From: Acinetobacter calcoaceticus | GTDB lineage: Bacteria > Pseudomonadota > Gammaproteobacteria > Pseudomonadales > Moraxellaceae | Length of the DNA stretch: 64,000 bases | Assembly: GCF_016508255.1 (NCBI RefSeq) | Contig: NZ_JADVKT010000001.1 | Coordinates: 310,001-374,000, forward strand | Direction: 5' to 3' | In this document: positions 1 through 8,086 of the stretch, piece by piece | Position numbering within the stretch: position 1 is the stretch's first letter | Layout: each line of letters begins with the position of its first letter | Notes under the pieces: generated by a model | The model's input: only the letters and a program-made list of their open reading frames with translations | What the model was told of the DNA's origin: nothing | Database searches by the model: none | Program-made: the position numbers and the translations under genes

Positions 1-19
1 ACACTTGAAGAAGGACTAA
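1..19 (+). CDS. cyoB: 3' end of cytochrome bo oxidase subunit I (partial)
   Basis: Only the last codons are present. Reading from base 2 gives His-Leu-Lys-Lys-Asp and a TAA at 17-19, five bases before the next gene. The assignment rests on context: cyoC follows immediately, and cyoB precedes cyoC in the standard cyoABCDE order. The tail is too short for independent recognition. Confidence 0.55.
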
Positions 20-23
20 GGAA

Positions 24-644
24 ATGGCTGAAGTACTTCATCACGACAACCACGGCCACGATGGTCATCATGAACATGATGATACTGACTTAACGGTCTT
101 TGGTTTCTGGACATACTTGATGAGTGACTTGATTCTTTTCGGATCACTCTTCATTGCGTTCGCTGTATTAAGCAGTCATATTCCACCAGGAACTCCAAGT
201 GCATATGACCTATTCCATGACTCATTAGGCTACGTGTTAACTGAAACATTTGCCTTATTGATTTCATCGGTAACTTTCGGTTTTGCTGTACTTGCATCTT
301 ATAAAAAGAATGTGAATCAAGTAATCACTTGGTTATTTATTACATTCCTTTTTGGTGCAACGTTCATTGGAATGGAACTTTATGAGTTCCATCACCTTGT
401 AGAAGAAGGTCATGGTCCAACTCACAGTGCATTCTTATCATCGTTCTTTACTTTGGTTGGTACACACGGTATCCACGTAACTTCAGGTTTAGTGTGGATG
501 TTGGTATTGATGTATCAAATCAAAACTAAAGGTTTGACATTACCGAATACACGTCGTCTAGCTTGCTTAAGCTTGTTCTGGCACTTCCTTGACATCGTTT
601 GGATCTGTGTATTCAGCGTCGTTTACTTACTGGGAGTTCTCTAA
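24..644 (+). CDS. cyoC: Cytochrome o ubiquinol oxidase subunit III
   Basis: This is subunit III of the proton-pumping cytochrome bo3 terminal oxidase in the inner membrane. The 206-aa protein has a His/Asp-rich N-terminus and five hydrophobic segments, beginning near residues 28-49. It ends with the family signature around [13 protein letters not shown], typical of heme-copper oxidase subunit III. The length matches the family. An AAGG-type ribosome site lies just upstream. The TAA overlaps the ATG of cyoD, so the two are translationally coupled. The gene order cyoB-C-D-E confirms the call. Confidence 0.97.
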   Translation: MAEVLHHDNHGHDGHHEHDDTDLTVFGFWTYLMSDLILFGSLFIAFAVLSSHIPPGTPSAYDLFHDSLGYVLTETFALLISSVTFGFAVLASYKKNVNQVITWLFITFLFGATFIGMELYEFHHLVEEGHGPTHSAFLSSFFTLVGTHGIHVTSGLVWMLVLMYQIKTKGLTLPNTRRLACLSLFWHFLDIVWICVFSVVYLLGVL

Positions 645-973
645 TGAGTAGTCATGACCATAATGCTGCAGGTGCGTCACACGGTAACTTTAAGCAATAC
701 ACTGTTGGATTTATCCTTTCTGTTATCCTCACCATCATCCCGTTCGGGATGGTGATGGCGGGTGGTTTCAGTCGTGGCATCTTAGTTACAGTAATTGCTA
801 TCGCTGCCGTTGCTCAGGTTCTTGTACAACTTGTGTACTTCTTACACATGAATACATCATCTGAACAACGCTGGAATATGATTGCATTCATCTACACAAT
901 CTTATGTATCGCGGTACTTTTAATCGGTTCTGTGTGGATTATGAATTACCTTCACTACAACATGATGATCTAA
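644..973 (+). CDS. cyoD: Cytochrome o ubiquinol oxidase subunit IV
   Basis: This small accessory subunit of cytochrome bo3 helps assemble the CuB centre in subunit I. The 109-aa protein starts [10 protein letters not shown] and has three transmembrane helices separated by short loops, as expected for CyoD. The ATG at 644 shares a base with the cyoC stop codon. A longer in-frame reading from 599 lies inside cyoC and lacks a ribosome site, so I reject it. The gene is followed after 10 bases by cyoE. Confidence 0.95.
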   Translation: MSSHDHNAAGASHGNFKQYTVGFILSVILTIIPFGMVMAGGFSRGILVTVIAIAAVAQVLVQLVYFLHMNTSSEQRWNMIAFIYTILCIAVLLIGSVWIMNYLHYNMMI

Positions 974-983
974 ACTGATTGAC

Positions 984-1862
984 ATGTTGAAAAAATATCT
1001 ATTCCTGACTAAACCAGGAATTCTCTTCGGTAATTTCATTACCACCTTGGGCGGCTTTTTCTTAGCCGCCCAAGGCTCTATAGACATCTTATTATTACTA
1101 CTCACCTTAGTTGGAACAACTTTAGTTGTGGCTTCTGGTTGTGTTGTAAATAATGTTATAGACCAAGACATCGATACCAAAATGCAGCGTACGCAAAATC
1201 GTGCACTGGTCAAAAAAACCATCTCTCCTACTGTTGCACTTATATACGCATTTGTTCTTGGACTTATTGGTTTTAGTATTTTGTGGTTCGGTGTAAATGC
1301 TTACGCTTTTTTGTTTGCAATAATTGGTTTTATTGTCTATGTCGGTTTTTATAGTTTGTGGACAAAACGTACCTCAATCCATCAAACCGTAATTGGTAGT
1401 ATTTCCGGGGCGAGTCCTCCTGTTATTGGTTATACAGCAGTAACTCATCATTTTGATGTAGCGGCCTTACTTTTGTTTTTGGCTTATGCGCTATGGCAAA
1501 TGCCACATTCATGGGCAATTGCTATTTATCGTTTTGACGATTACAAAAAAGCGGGAATCCCGATTCTGCCAGTTGCACGCTCTATTTATCGTACGAAAAT
1601 AGAATGTGTCATTTATATTCTATTGTTTGCAGCTGTATTGAATGGTTTATATTGTTTTGGCTATACCAATATATTTTTTCTAATAACCTTTAATGCATTA
1701 ACAGCGTATTGGTTATATTTATCAATTATTGGATTTAAAGCTGAAAATGACCAACTTTGGGCTAAACGTTTTTTCCTTTACTCGGTCATACTAATTACCC
1801 TGTTAAGTTTGAGCTTTAGCTTTACCTATCAATCCCCTGCTCCAAATCTTCCTCTCTTTTAA
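984..1862 (+). CDS. cyoE: Protoheme IX farnesyltransferase (heme O synthase)
   Basis: This integral membrane prenyltransferase of the UbiA family adds a farnesyl group to heme b, making the heme o used by cytochrome bo3. The 292-aa protein has seven to nine hydrophobic helices. It carries both Asp-rich substrate and Mg sites: NNVIDQDIDTKMQRTQ near residue 52, and a DDYKKAG loop near residue 190. It is the last gene of the cyo operon, ten bases after cyoD. A hairpin overlapping its stop codon may end the transcript. Confidence 0.96.
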   Translation: MLKKYLFLTKPGILFGNFITTLGGFFLAAQGSIDILLLLLTLVGTTLVVASGCVVNNVIDQDIDTKMQRTQNRALVKKTISPTVALIYAFVLGLIGFSILWFGVNAYAFLFAIIGFIVYVGFYSLWTKRTSIHQTVIGSISGASPPVIGYTAVTHHFDVAALLLFLAYALWQMPHSWAIAIYRFDDYKKAGIPILPVARSIYRTKIECVIYILLFAAVLNGLYCFGYTNIFFLITFNALTAYWLYLSIIGFKAENDQLWAKRFFLYSVILITLLSLSFSFTYQSPAPNLPLF

Positions 1863-1880
1863 ATAAGGGAGGATTTTCTC
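1851..1880 (+). terminator. Possible cyo operon terminator
   Basis: CCTCTCTT (1851-1858) pairs with AAGGGAGG (1865-1872) around a 6-base loop, with one G-T pair, followed by ATTTTCTCTT. The stem overlaps the cyoE stop codon and the T-run is interrupted, so the call is tentative. Confidence 0.4.
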
Positions 1881-1917
1881 TTATAGTAAAGAAGTTTTAT
1901 TTTTCTCATCAAAAGAT

Positions 1918-1946
1918 TTGTTTTTGGTCGCATTTTTACCTATAAT
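1918..1946 (+). promoter_or_regulatory. Sigma-70 promoter of the rpsF operon
   Basis: A perfect -10 box TATAAT (1941-1946) lies 17 bases downstream of TTGTTT (1918-1923). Transcription should begin near 1953, leaving a leader of about 90 bases before rpsF. No other comparable promoter is seen in the cyoE-rpsF gap. Confidence 0.7.
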
Positions 1947-1986
1947 TCAGCCTTCGCAAATTTTGCGACATAACTTATTAAGTTAT

Positions 1987-2041
1987 GACTCCTTGCTTCT
2001 AATATTTTATTTATTAGGGGCTGTTTAAACCGTAAGGAGCT
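1987..2041 (+). promoter_or_regulatory. Putative S6:S18-binding leader of rpsF
   Basis: CTCCTT (1989-1994) can pair with AAGGAG (2034-2039), the ribosome site of rpsF. An inner hairpin CTAATA/TATTAG sits between them. A CCG trinucleotide (2030-2032) lies immediately 5' of the 3' arm. This is the architecture described for the S6:S18 RNA motif, in which the S6-S18 complex binds a CCG-containing asymmetric loop and hides the ribosome site. The assignment is by pattern only. Confidence 0.5.
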
Positions 2042-2045
2042 GACA

Positions 2046-2429
2046 ATGCGTCATTACGAAATCGTACTTTTAGTACACCCAGATCAAAGCGATCAAGTTG
2101 TAGGTATGGTTGAACGCTATATCTCTCAGATCAAAGAAGCTGAAGGTCAAATTCACCGTTTAGAAGATTGGGGCCGTCGTCAATTGGCTTACCCAATTAA
2201 CAAAATTCACAAAGCACACTACATTCTTATGAATGTTGAATGTGGTCAAACTACGCTTGATGAGCTAGAAGAATTATTCCGTTATAACGACGCGATCATT
2301 CGTAACCTTATCATCCGTCGTGAACACGCAATCACTGAAGAGTCATTGCTTGCTAAAAGTGCTGAAGAAAAGCGTGCGCGTAAAGCTCAACGCGAAGAAG
2401 CACAGCAAGTTACTCACGAAGCTGAATAA
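2046..2429 (+). CDS. rpsF: 30S ribosomal protein S6
   Basis: S6 of the small ribosomal subunit binds with S18 at the 16S central domain. The 127-aa protein begins [14 protein letters not shown], the conserved first strand of the S6 fold, and has the usual charged, Glu/Lys-rich C-terminal tail. The ribosome site AAGGAG precedes the ATG. It is the first gene of an rpsF-rpsR-rplI operon. The priB gene found between rpsF and rpsR in enterobacteria is absent: only 11 bases separate the two genes. Confidence 0.98.
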   Translation: MRHYEIVLLVHPDQSDQVVGMVERYISQIKEAEGQIHRLEDWGRRQLAYPINKIHKAHYILMNVECGQTTLDELEELFRYNDAIIRNLIIRREHAITEESLLAKSAEEKRARKAQREEAQQVTHEAE

Positions 2430-2440
2430 GGAGAACATCA

Positions 2441-2668
2441 ATGGCACGTTTTTACCGTCGTCGCAAGTTCTGCCGCTTTACAGCTGAGAATGTTGTGTAC
2501 ATCGACTACAAAGATATCGACACTTTAAAACAGTACATCACTGAAAACGGCAAGATTGTTCCTAGCCGTATCACAGGTACTAAAGCTCGTTATCAACGTC
2601 AATTAGCACTTGCTATCAAACAAGCTCGCTATTTGTCTTTGATTCCGTACACTGACAACCATAAGTGA
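2441..2668 (+). CDS. rpsR: 30S ribosomal protein S18
   Basis: S18 is the heterodimer partner of S6 on the ribosome platform. The 75-aa, strongly basic protein starts [13 protein letters not shown] and contains the conserved segment around [20 protein letters not shown]. It follows rpsF by 11 bases with a GGAG ribosome site and precedes rplI by 8 bases, so the three are co-transcribed. Confidence 0.98.
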   Translation: MARFYRRRKFCRFTAENVVYIDYKDIDTLKQYITENGKIVPSRITGTKARYQRQLALAIKQARYLSLIPYTDNHK

Positions 2669-2676
2669 GGTGATCT

Positions 2677-3123
2677 GTGGACGTTATCTTATTACAACGC
2701 ATTAAAAACCTTGGTAAATTAGGCGATAAAGTATCAGTTAAAGCTGGTTACGGCCGTAACTTCCTTATCCCTCAAGGTAAAGCAGTTGCAGCTACTGAAG
2801 CTAACACTGCTGCTTTCGAAGCTCGTCGCGCTGAACTTGAGAAGCAAGAAGCTGAAATTTTAGCTGCTGCTCAAGCACGTGCTGAACAATTGAATGAAGT
2901 TAACATCGTTATCACTGCTAAAGCTGGTGACGAAGGTAAACTCTTCGGTTCTATCGGTACTCGTGATATCGCTGACGCTTTAACGAATGCTGGTCTTACA
3001 GTTGACCGTGCAGAAGTTCGTTTACCGAATGGCGCTCTTCGTCACACTGGTGAATTCAACATCGCAATCCAATTGCATCATGATGTTGTTGCAGAAGTTC
3101 TCGTTACTATCGTATCTGAGTAA
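2677..3123 (+). CDS. rplI: 50S ribosomal protein L9
   Basis: L9 is an elongated protein of the large ribosomal subunit at the base of the L1 stalk. The 148-aa protein has the N-terminal domain ([19 protein letters not shown], then [13 protein letters not shown]). A long Ala/Glu-rich connecting helix covers about residues 45-75, followed by the C-terminal RNA-binding domain. The start is GTG at 2677, behind a GAGGTGAT ribosome site. A strong terminator follows, closing the operon. Confidence 0.97.
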   Translation: MDVILLQRIKNLGKLGDKVSVKAGYGRNFLIPQGKAVAATEANTAAFEARRAELEKQEAEILAAAQARAEQLNEVNIVITAKAGDEGKLFGSIGTRDIADALTNAGLTVDRAEVRLPNGALRHTGEFNIAIQLHHDVVAEVLVTIVSE

Positions 3124-3132
3124 TTTCTCATC

Positions 3133-3167
3133 AAAAAAAGAGCATGCTTTTGCATGCTCTTTTTTTA
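3133..3167 (+). terminator. Rho-independent terminator after rplI
   Basis: A perfect 9-bp stem AGAGCATGC/GCATGCTCT (3139-3147/3152-3160) has a TTTT loop, with an A-run before it and six Ts after it. This is a textbook terminator. Confidence 0.93.
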
Positions 3168-3319
3168 TGGGTCATTTTTTAAAATAAGATATATTAATTC
3201 CTGATCAGTTCTTTAGTTTAATTGGTTTTTTAATTAGGTAGTTTATTTAATTTTGTTTTAAGATAGTTCTCGGCCTCACAGGCTATTTGCGTACACCTTT
3301 CTTATCATCAGGTCTAATT

Positions 3320-4765
3320 ATGTCTCAGGCGAATGCCACTTCTTTAACTCTTTCATCTCCAACAGAAAATAAGACGAGTGAATCAGGCCAACTTAAAGAG
3401 TTTCGCACTCCCCCACACAACTTAGCCATTGAGCAAGCTGTACTTGCTGCACTCATGACAGTTGCCGAATCTTTCGAGCAAGTCAGCGATATGTTAAAAG
3501 AAAATGATTTCTATGCGACTCGCCATAAATATATTTACCGTGCAATCGAAAAACTCGCACAAGAAAATTCACCTTATGATGCGGTCTTAGTGAATGACTG
3601 GCTTTTAAAACAAAATTTACTTGATGCCATTGGTGGCGAAGAATATTTAATGCAGCTTATGGCTGATTCACCATCAAGTTTTTACAACTTAGAAACTTAT
3701 GCCACCAAAATTAAAGAGTTCTCTACGCTTCGTAGCATGATTAAAGTCAGTACTGAAATTTTACAAAATGCTTATGACACAAAAGGTCGAGGTGTTAGTG
3801 AAATCTTAGATTTAGCAGAAACCAGTATTTTCTCTTTAGCCGAACAGCACAATAACAATAAAAAAGATGCCGGCCCTAAGTCTATTAGTTCTGTTACTGC
3901 CGATGTAATTAGTAAACTCGATGAACTTTCAAAACTAGATGGCAATATTACAGGTTTAACTACTGGCTTCTTAGAGCTTGATAACAAAACATCTGGTATG
4001 CAAGCTGGTGACTTAATTATTGTTGCTGCGCGTCCATCTATGGGTAAAACCACTTTCGCCATGAATTTGGTTGAAAGCGTTTTACAATACAACAAGCTAC
4101 CTGCTCTAGTGTTTTCAATGGAGATGCCAGCAGACTCAATTGCGATGCGTCTTATTTCTGCAATGGGTAAAGTTCACCAAGGACATTTACGTTCGGGTAA
4201 CTTAGATGCTGATGAATGGACCAAGGTGACTGGCACAATTTTACAGCTTCAACAAATGCATTTGTATATTGATGACTCATCTGCCCTACCTCCAACGGAA
4301 CTTCGTGCCCGTGCTCGACGCATTGCCAAAATGCATGATGGTAAAATCGGCTGTATCATGGTCGATTATTTACAGCTCATGAAAGTTCCTGGCATGGGTG
4401 ATAACCGTGTGGGTGAGATTTCAGAAATTTCACGTAGCTTAAAAGCATTAGCAAAAGAAATGCACTGCCCTGTTATCGCACTTTCTCAGCTTAACCGAAG
4501 TCTGGAAAACCGACCTAATAAACGCCCAGTAATGTCAGACTTGCGTGAATCTGGTGCGATCGAGCAGGATGCCGACTTAATTATGTTTATTTACCGTGAT
4601 GAGGTTTATAACAAAGAGTCGAAAGAAGCTGGGACCGCAGAGATTATTATTGGTAAACAGCGTAACGGTCCAATTGGTTCAGTTCGCCTTGCTTTTGAAG
4701 GTCAATATACTCGATTTAGTAATCTCTCTCCTGAGTATTACAGCCAATATGATGATGAAGAATAA
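3320..4765 (+). CDS. dnaB: Replicative DNA helicase DnaB
   Basis: The hexameric ATP-driven helicase unwinds DNA at the replication fork. The 481-aa protein has the N-terminal DnaB domain (about 30-140) and a RecA-type C-terminal ATPase. Walker A is ARPSMGKT at residues 227-234, followed by a Walker B near the MVDYLQL segment. The longest frame opens at a TTG at 3287, but ATG 3320 gives the normal family N-terminus and has an AGG-type ribosome site, so I chose it. Alr follows 32 bases downstream, a linkage also known in other gamma-proteobacteria. Confidence 0.96.
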   Translation: MSQANATSLTLSSPTENKTSESGQLKEFRTPPHNLAIEQAVLAALMTVAESFEQVSDMLKENDFYATRHKYIYRAIEKLAQENSPYDAVLVNDWLLKQNLLDAIGGEEYLMQLMADSPSSFYNLETYATKIKEFSTLRSMIKVSTEILQNAYDTKGRGVSEILDLAETSIFSLAEQHNNNKKDAGPKSISSVTADVISKLDELSKLDGNITGLTTGFLELDNKTSGMQAGDLIIVAARPSMGKTTFAMNLVESVLQYNKLPALVFSMEMPADSIAMRLISAMGKVHQGHLRSGNLDADEWTKVTGTILQLQQMHLYIDDSSALPPTELRARARRIAKMHDGKIGCIMVDYLQLMKVPGMGDNRVGEISEISRSLKALAKEMHCPVIALSQLNRSLENRPNKRPVMSDLRESGAIEQDADLIMFIYRDEVYNKESKEAGTAEIIIGKQRNGPIGSVRLAFEGQYTRFSNLSPEYYSQYDDEE

Positions 4766-4797
4766 ACTCTATCTCTATCCCTAGCCCAAAGGAGTAA

Positions 4798-5874
4798 ATG
4801 AGGGTGCGCCAAGCAACAGTTTATATTGATCGCGATGCGCTTCAATATAATTTAAACCGTGTCAAACAACTCGCAGTAAATTCAAAAATTGTAAGTATGG
4901 TGAAAGCTAATGCTTATGGACATGGAATCAAAGACTGTTTAGCAGCCTTAAATGCCTCAGATGCCTTTGGCGTCGCCTGCCTACAAGAAGGTTTAGAAAT
5001 TCGTGAACTCGGATTTCAGCAACCTGTTACTTTAATTGAAGGTGTATTTTCTGAAGATGAAATGCCCATTGCAATTGAGCAAAAATTTGAATGTGTAATT
5101 CACCATCAACAGCAATTCGAATGGTTAATTAAACACAAACAAGCATATATTGCCCAAGGTCTAAAAGTATGGGTTAAGCTTAATAGCGGTATGAATCGTT
5201 TAGGTTTTAAAGTTCCTGAAATTATTGAAGTCATTAAAACTTTAAAATCTGAAGGTTTTATCTGTGTACTAGCGATGCATTTCGCAAATGCAGATGTAGA
5301 CCATCCACTCAATGAGCAACAAAAACAACAATTTTTACAGGTTAAACAAGCTTGTGATCCAGTTTTAGCATCTTGCTGTAATTCGGCCGCTATTTATAAA
5401 TGGCCAGAATTACATTTTGACTATGTTCGCCCAGGCATTATGCTTTATGGCGCTTCACCTTTTGCAGATAAAACAGTCCATGATCTTGGCCTAAAGCCAG
5501 TCATGACTTTTTCAGCAGAAGTCATTGCACTAAATCATATCCAAACGGATGAACATGTTGGTTATGGCTCTACTTTCTGTGCTAAGCAAGCAATGGATAT
5601 CGCTATTGTTTCTATTGGTTATGGTGATGGATACCCAAGAGCTTATATTAAACAAAATTATGTCGCTATTGATCAACAACTCTGTGCAGTTGTAGGCCGA
5701 GTGAGTATGGATATGCTTGCAATTGATGTTACGGGTATGCAAGTAAAATTAGGCACCAAAGTAGAACTTTGGGGTGAGCACCGCTTAGTGGATGATGTTG
5801 CTGATGCAAATGGAACAATAGGATATGAATTGCTCTGTCGCTTAAGTAATCGCCCCTCTCGTAAAAGCATTTAA
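4798..5874 (+). CDS. alr: Alanine racemase
   Basis: This PLP enzyme interconverts L- and D-alanine for peptidoglycan. The 358-aa protein has the PLP lysine K36 in VKANAYGHG and the second catalytic residue Y256 in the HVGYGSTF motif, so both bases of the two-base mechanism are present. The N-terminal TIM barrel and C-terminal beta domain are of normal length. The ATG has an AAAGGAG ribosome site. It probably shares a transcript with dnaB. A bidirectional terminator separates it from the convergent Anbu operon. Confidence 0.96.
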   Translation: MRVRQATVYIDRDALQYNLNRVKQLAVNSKIVSMVKANAYGHGIKDCLAALNASDAFGVACLQEGLEIRELGFQQPVTLIEGVFSEDEMPIAIEQKFECVIHHQQQFEWLIKHKQAYIAQGLKVWVKLNSGMNRLGFKVPEIIEVIKTLKSEGFICVLAMHFANADVDHPLNEQQKQQFLQVKQACDPVLASCCNSAAIYKWPELHFDYVRPGIMLYGASPFADKTVHDLGLKPVMTFSAEVIALNHIQTDEHVGYGSTFCAKQAMDIAIVSIGYGDGYPRAYIKQNYVAIDQQLCAVVGRVSMDMLAIDVTGMQVKLGTKVELWGEHRLVDDVADANGTIGYELLCRLSNRPSRKSI

Positions 5875-5890
5875 ATAATAAAATATAAAA

Positions 5891-5918
5891 AAAATCCAAG
5901 CTTGCTTGGATTTTTTTA
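5891..5918. terminator. Bidirectional terminator between alr and the Anbu gene
   Basis: AATCCAAG (5893-5900) pairs with CTTGGATT (5905-5912). A-runs on the left and Ts on the right mean it can serve both convergent genes. Confidence 0.85.
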
Positions 5919-5934
5919 TCAGATTTTTACAATT

Positions 5935-6669
5935 TTATCGCCAGTAATCATCGGTCGGTTTTGGCATTTCTTGTAAGCCTCGACGCAAAGTATCCGACCA
6001 TTGTTTACTAATCTGTGAAAAATAAGGGTCATCTTCTGTAATTCGTTTTCCCATCGGAATAACGAAGCTATCTTTATTGTAAATCAATGCATCAAGTGGC
6101 AAGCCAACTGAAACATTTGAACGTAAAGTTGAATCAAAAGAAATTAGACTACAACGCAATGCATCATCTAGTGGCATTGCATAATATAAAGCACGGTCCA
6201 GAATAGGTTTCCCGTATTTACTCTCACCAATTTGAAAGTAAGGCGTATCTGTTGTTGCACAAATGAAATTGCCTTGTGGATAGACATTATAAAGCTGCAT
6301 GTCGCCACCTTTAATTTGTCCACCCACCAAAATACTACAGGCATAATTCATTTGTTCTTGAGTATCCGAACTAATATCCTCTAGAACCGTTTTCAAGGTT
6401 TTACCAATCAGTTCAGCCGCCTCAAACATCGTATTAACACTATATAAATTAGGTTCCTGATGTAAAGTAAGCGCATTTTGTAAATGACCAATCACGGCTT
6501 GTGTTGTTGCTAAATTACCTGCTGTTTGCAAAGCAATAAAACGTTCTCCGGTAACACCGAAAGTATGCAATTTTCGGAACACAGAAATATGATCAACTCC
6601 TGCATTAGTTCTCGTGTCACTAATAAACACTAAACCTTGTTCCAATCTTAGCGCACAACAATAGGTCAT
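5935..6669 (-). CDS. Anbu, proteasome-type peptidase
   Basis: This is a homologue of the 20S proteasome beta subunit and HslV (COG3484, 'ancestral beta subunit'). The 244-aa protein begins Met-Thr, so removal of Met exposes the catalytic N-terminal Thr. Counting from that Thr, an Asp at 17 (in the SDTRTN segment) and a Lys at 32 (FRK) fit the Thr-Asp-Lys catalytic set of this superfamily. No signal peptide is present, so it should act in the cytoplasm. Family members form unusual open ring or helical assemblies, and their substrate is not known. It is the last gene of a four-gene operon, 16 bases after the transglutaminase-like gene. Confidence 0.93.
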   Translation of the reverse strand: MTYCCALRLEQGLVFISDTRTNAGVDHISVFRKLHTFGVTGERFIALQTAGNLATTQAVIGHLQNALTLHQEPNLYSVNTMFEAAELIGKTLKTVLEDISSDTQEQMNYACSILVGGQIKGGDMQLYNVYPQGNFICATTDTPYFQIGESKYGKPILDRALYYAMPLDDALRCSLISFDSTLRSNVSVGLPLDALIYNKDSFVIPMGKRITEDDPYFSQISKQWSDTLRRGLQEMPKPTDDYWR

Positions 6670-6685
6670 TTCATTCTCTTTACAT

Positions 6686-7465
6686 TCAACATGCCAACAC
6701 TTGAACCACAGACATCATGTTTTCAACTCCACCTTGCTCTCTTACACCACGAATAGGTGCAACATCAAGATAATCACGTCCAACTGCAAGGTAAATATGA
6801 TGTTTGGGTGTAAACAACTGATTGCTTACATCAAAACAATACCACTGATTTTCTAAAAATACTTCAGCCCAAGCGTGACTGGCTAGGTGCGGATAGTTTT
6901 GATCAAATAGATAACCAGAGACATAACGTGCTGGTAATTGTAGCGCACGACACATCGCAATTAAAACATGAGCATGATCTTGGCATACACCCTGTCCAGC
7001 ATGAAATGCTTCTGTTGCAGTTGTCTGAACTGATGTACTTTCAGGCTGATAAAGTATTTTCTGCAAAATATATTCGCTTAATAACGCAATATGTTGTCGG
7101 TCTTTGACGACTACAATATTTTTGGCAAAGTCCAACATTTCTAAATCGCATCGGGTTGCACTAGTCATCTGCAAAAACAAATTTGTAGGTGTAGATAGAT
7201 TTACACAACCCAGCTCTACATTTTGAAGTTCAACGATTCCTTGAGCCATAAATGTAAGATGTTGGTATTGATAGCGCTGACTAGCCGTCATCCATACATT
7301 GTCAAATATGTCCCTTTTTATCGTTTTGTCACCCGGCACACTAATTGCCCAATTCATAACATGTTGATGCGGCGATGTTTGAGGCATCATTTTAATATAC
7401 TGAATACTGTTTTGAGCAGTTTCAGTATAGCTATAATGCGTTTGATGATTAACCATCAATTTCAT
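6686..7465 (-). CDS. Transglutaminase-like cysteine peptidase
   Basis: The 259-aa cytoplasmic protein has an N-terminal beta domain (PF08379-like, start MKLMVNHQTHYSYTE) followed by the transglutaminase core. The Cys-His-Asp triad is visible: C161 in GQGVCQDHAH, H197 in ASHAWAEV and D212 in FDVSNQ. Such proteins hydrolyse or transfer amide bonds. It lies in one operon with Anbu, alpha-E and an ATP-grasp enzyme, a conserved set that suggests forming and cutting of an unusual peptide or isopeptide. Two bases separate it from the alpha-E gene. Its actual substrate is unknown. Confidence 0.92.
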   Translation of the reverse strand: MKLMVNHQTHYSYTETAQNSIQYIKMMPQTSPHQHVMNWAISVPGDKTIKRDIFDNVWMTASQRYQYQHLTFMAQGIVELQNVELGCVNLSTPTNLFLQMTSATRCDLEMLDFAKNIVVVKDRQHIALLSEYILQKILYQPESTSVQTTATEAFHAGQGVCQDHAHVLIAMCRALQLPARYVSGYLFDQNYPHLASHAWAEVFLENQWYCFDVSNQLFTPKHHIYLAVGRDYLDVAPIRGVREQGGVENMMSVVQVLAC

Positions 7466-7467
7466 AA

Positions 7468-8064
7468 TCAGACCTCAAACATATATTCCAACTGCTGTGT
7501 AAAAGTATAATAAGCATCCCACGTTAGCTGATGCTTTAGTACTTGCCAATTTTCATCTACGTTCTCCCAACCTAAGCCAGTAAGCCGCTGCACCACCACA
7601 TTTAACTCCGACACGAGGGCTGATAAATCCTGCCCAAAACGTAGTTCTATATCAAATTGCTCTATTTTTTGACCTAAATGCAGAAACAAACAAATGTCTT
7701 CACTCTCCGCTTCCAGTATTTGAATACATCTTTCAACACCTTTCCTCAATGCATCAGGTTGAGCTTGAAGCGTGTTGATAACATTATTTAATTCTGCATA
7801 AGCATTTGACGACAATATGCCTCTTAGTTCCTGAATATTATCTTTAGCAATAACCAACTGGTTCAGTAATGAAAATGTTTGCTTCTTGTCTAACATATAG
7901 TGATTTAGTAATTCAGCATTTTCTATGACCAAACCAAATGCTGCTGCAAATTTTGTTGCTTTCTCATCTTCTGTAAAAGGTAAATGAGAGGCAGCAAATT
8001 TAACTCGCATTAAATATCGACCCAACCAATAGATTTGATGCGCACTCGAATTGAGTAAAACCAT
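7468..8064 (-). CDS. Alpha-E domain protein (COG2307)
   Basis: This all-helical protein family is of unknown biochemistry and is nearly always encoded beside a COG2308 ATP-grasp enzyme. The frame is open from 8109, but the ATG at 8064 has a strong GAGGAAC ribosome site and gives the typical N-terminus (MVLLNSSAHQIYWLGRYLMR; compare the usual 'N-x-YWxxRYxER'). That makes a protein of 198 aa. It starts 22 bases after the ATP-grasp stop codon. It is probably a partner or accessory subunit of the ligase; that role is inference. Confidence 0.88.
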   Translation of the reverse strand: MVLLNSSAHQIYWLGRYLMRVKFAASHLPFTEDEKATKFAAAFGLVIENAELLNHYMLDKKQTFSLLNQLVIAKDNIQELRGILSSNAYAELNNVINTLQAQPDALRKGVERCIQILEAESEDICLFLHLGQKIEQFDIELRFGQDLSALVSELNVVVQRLTGLGWENVDENWQVLKHQLTWDAYYTFTQQLEYMFEV

Positions 8065-8086
8065 AAAGTTCCTCGTTAACCCACAA

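Noticed and set aside
3287..3319. Longer start for dnaB at a TTG
   Set aside because: The extra 11 residues precede the family N-terminus, and ATG 3320 has the better context.
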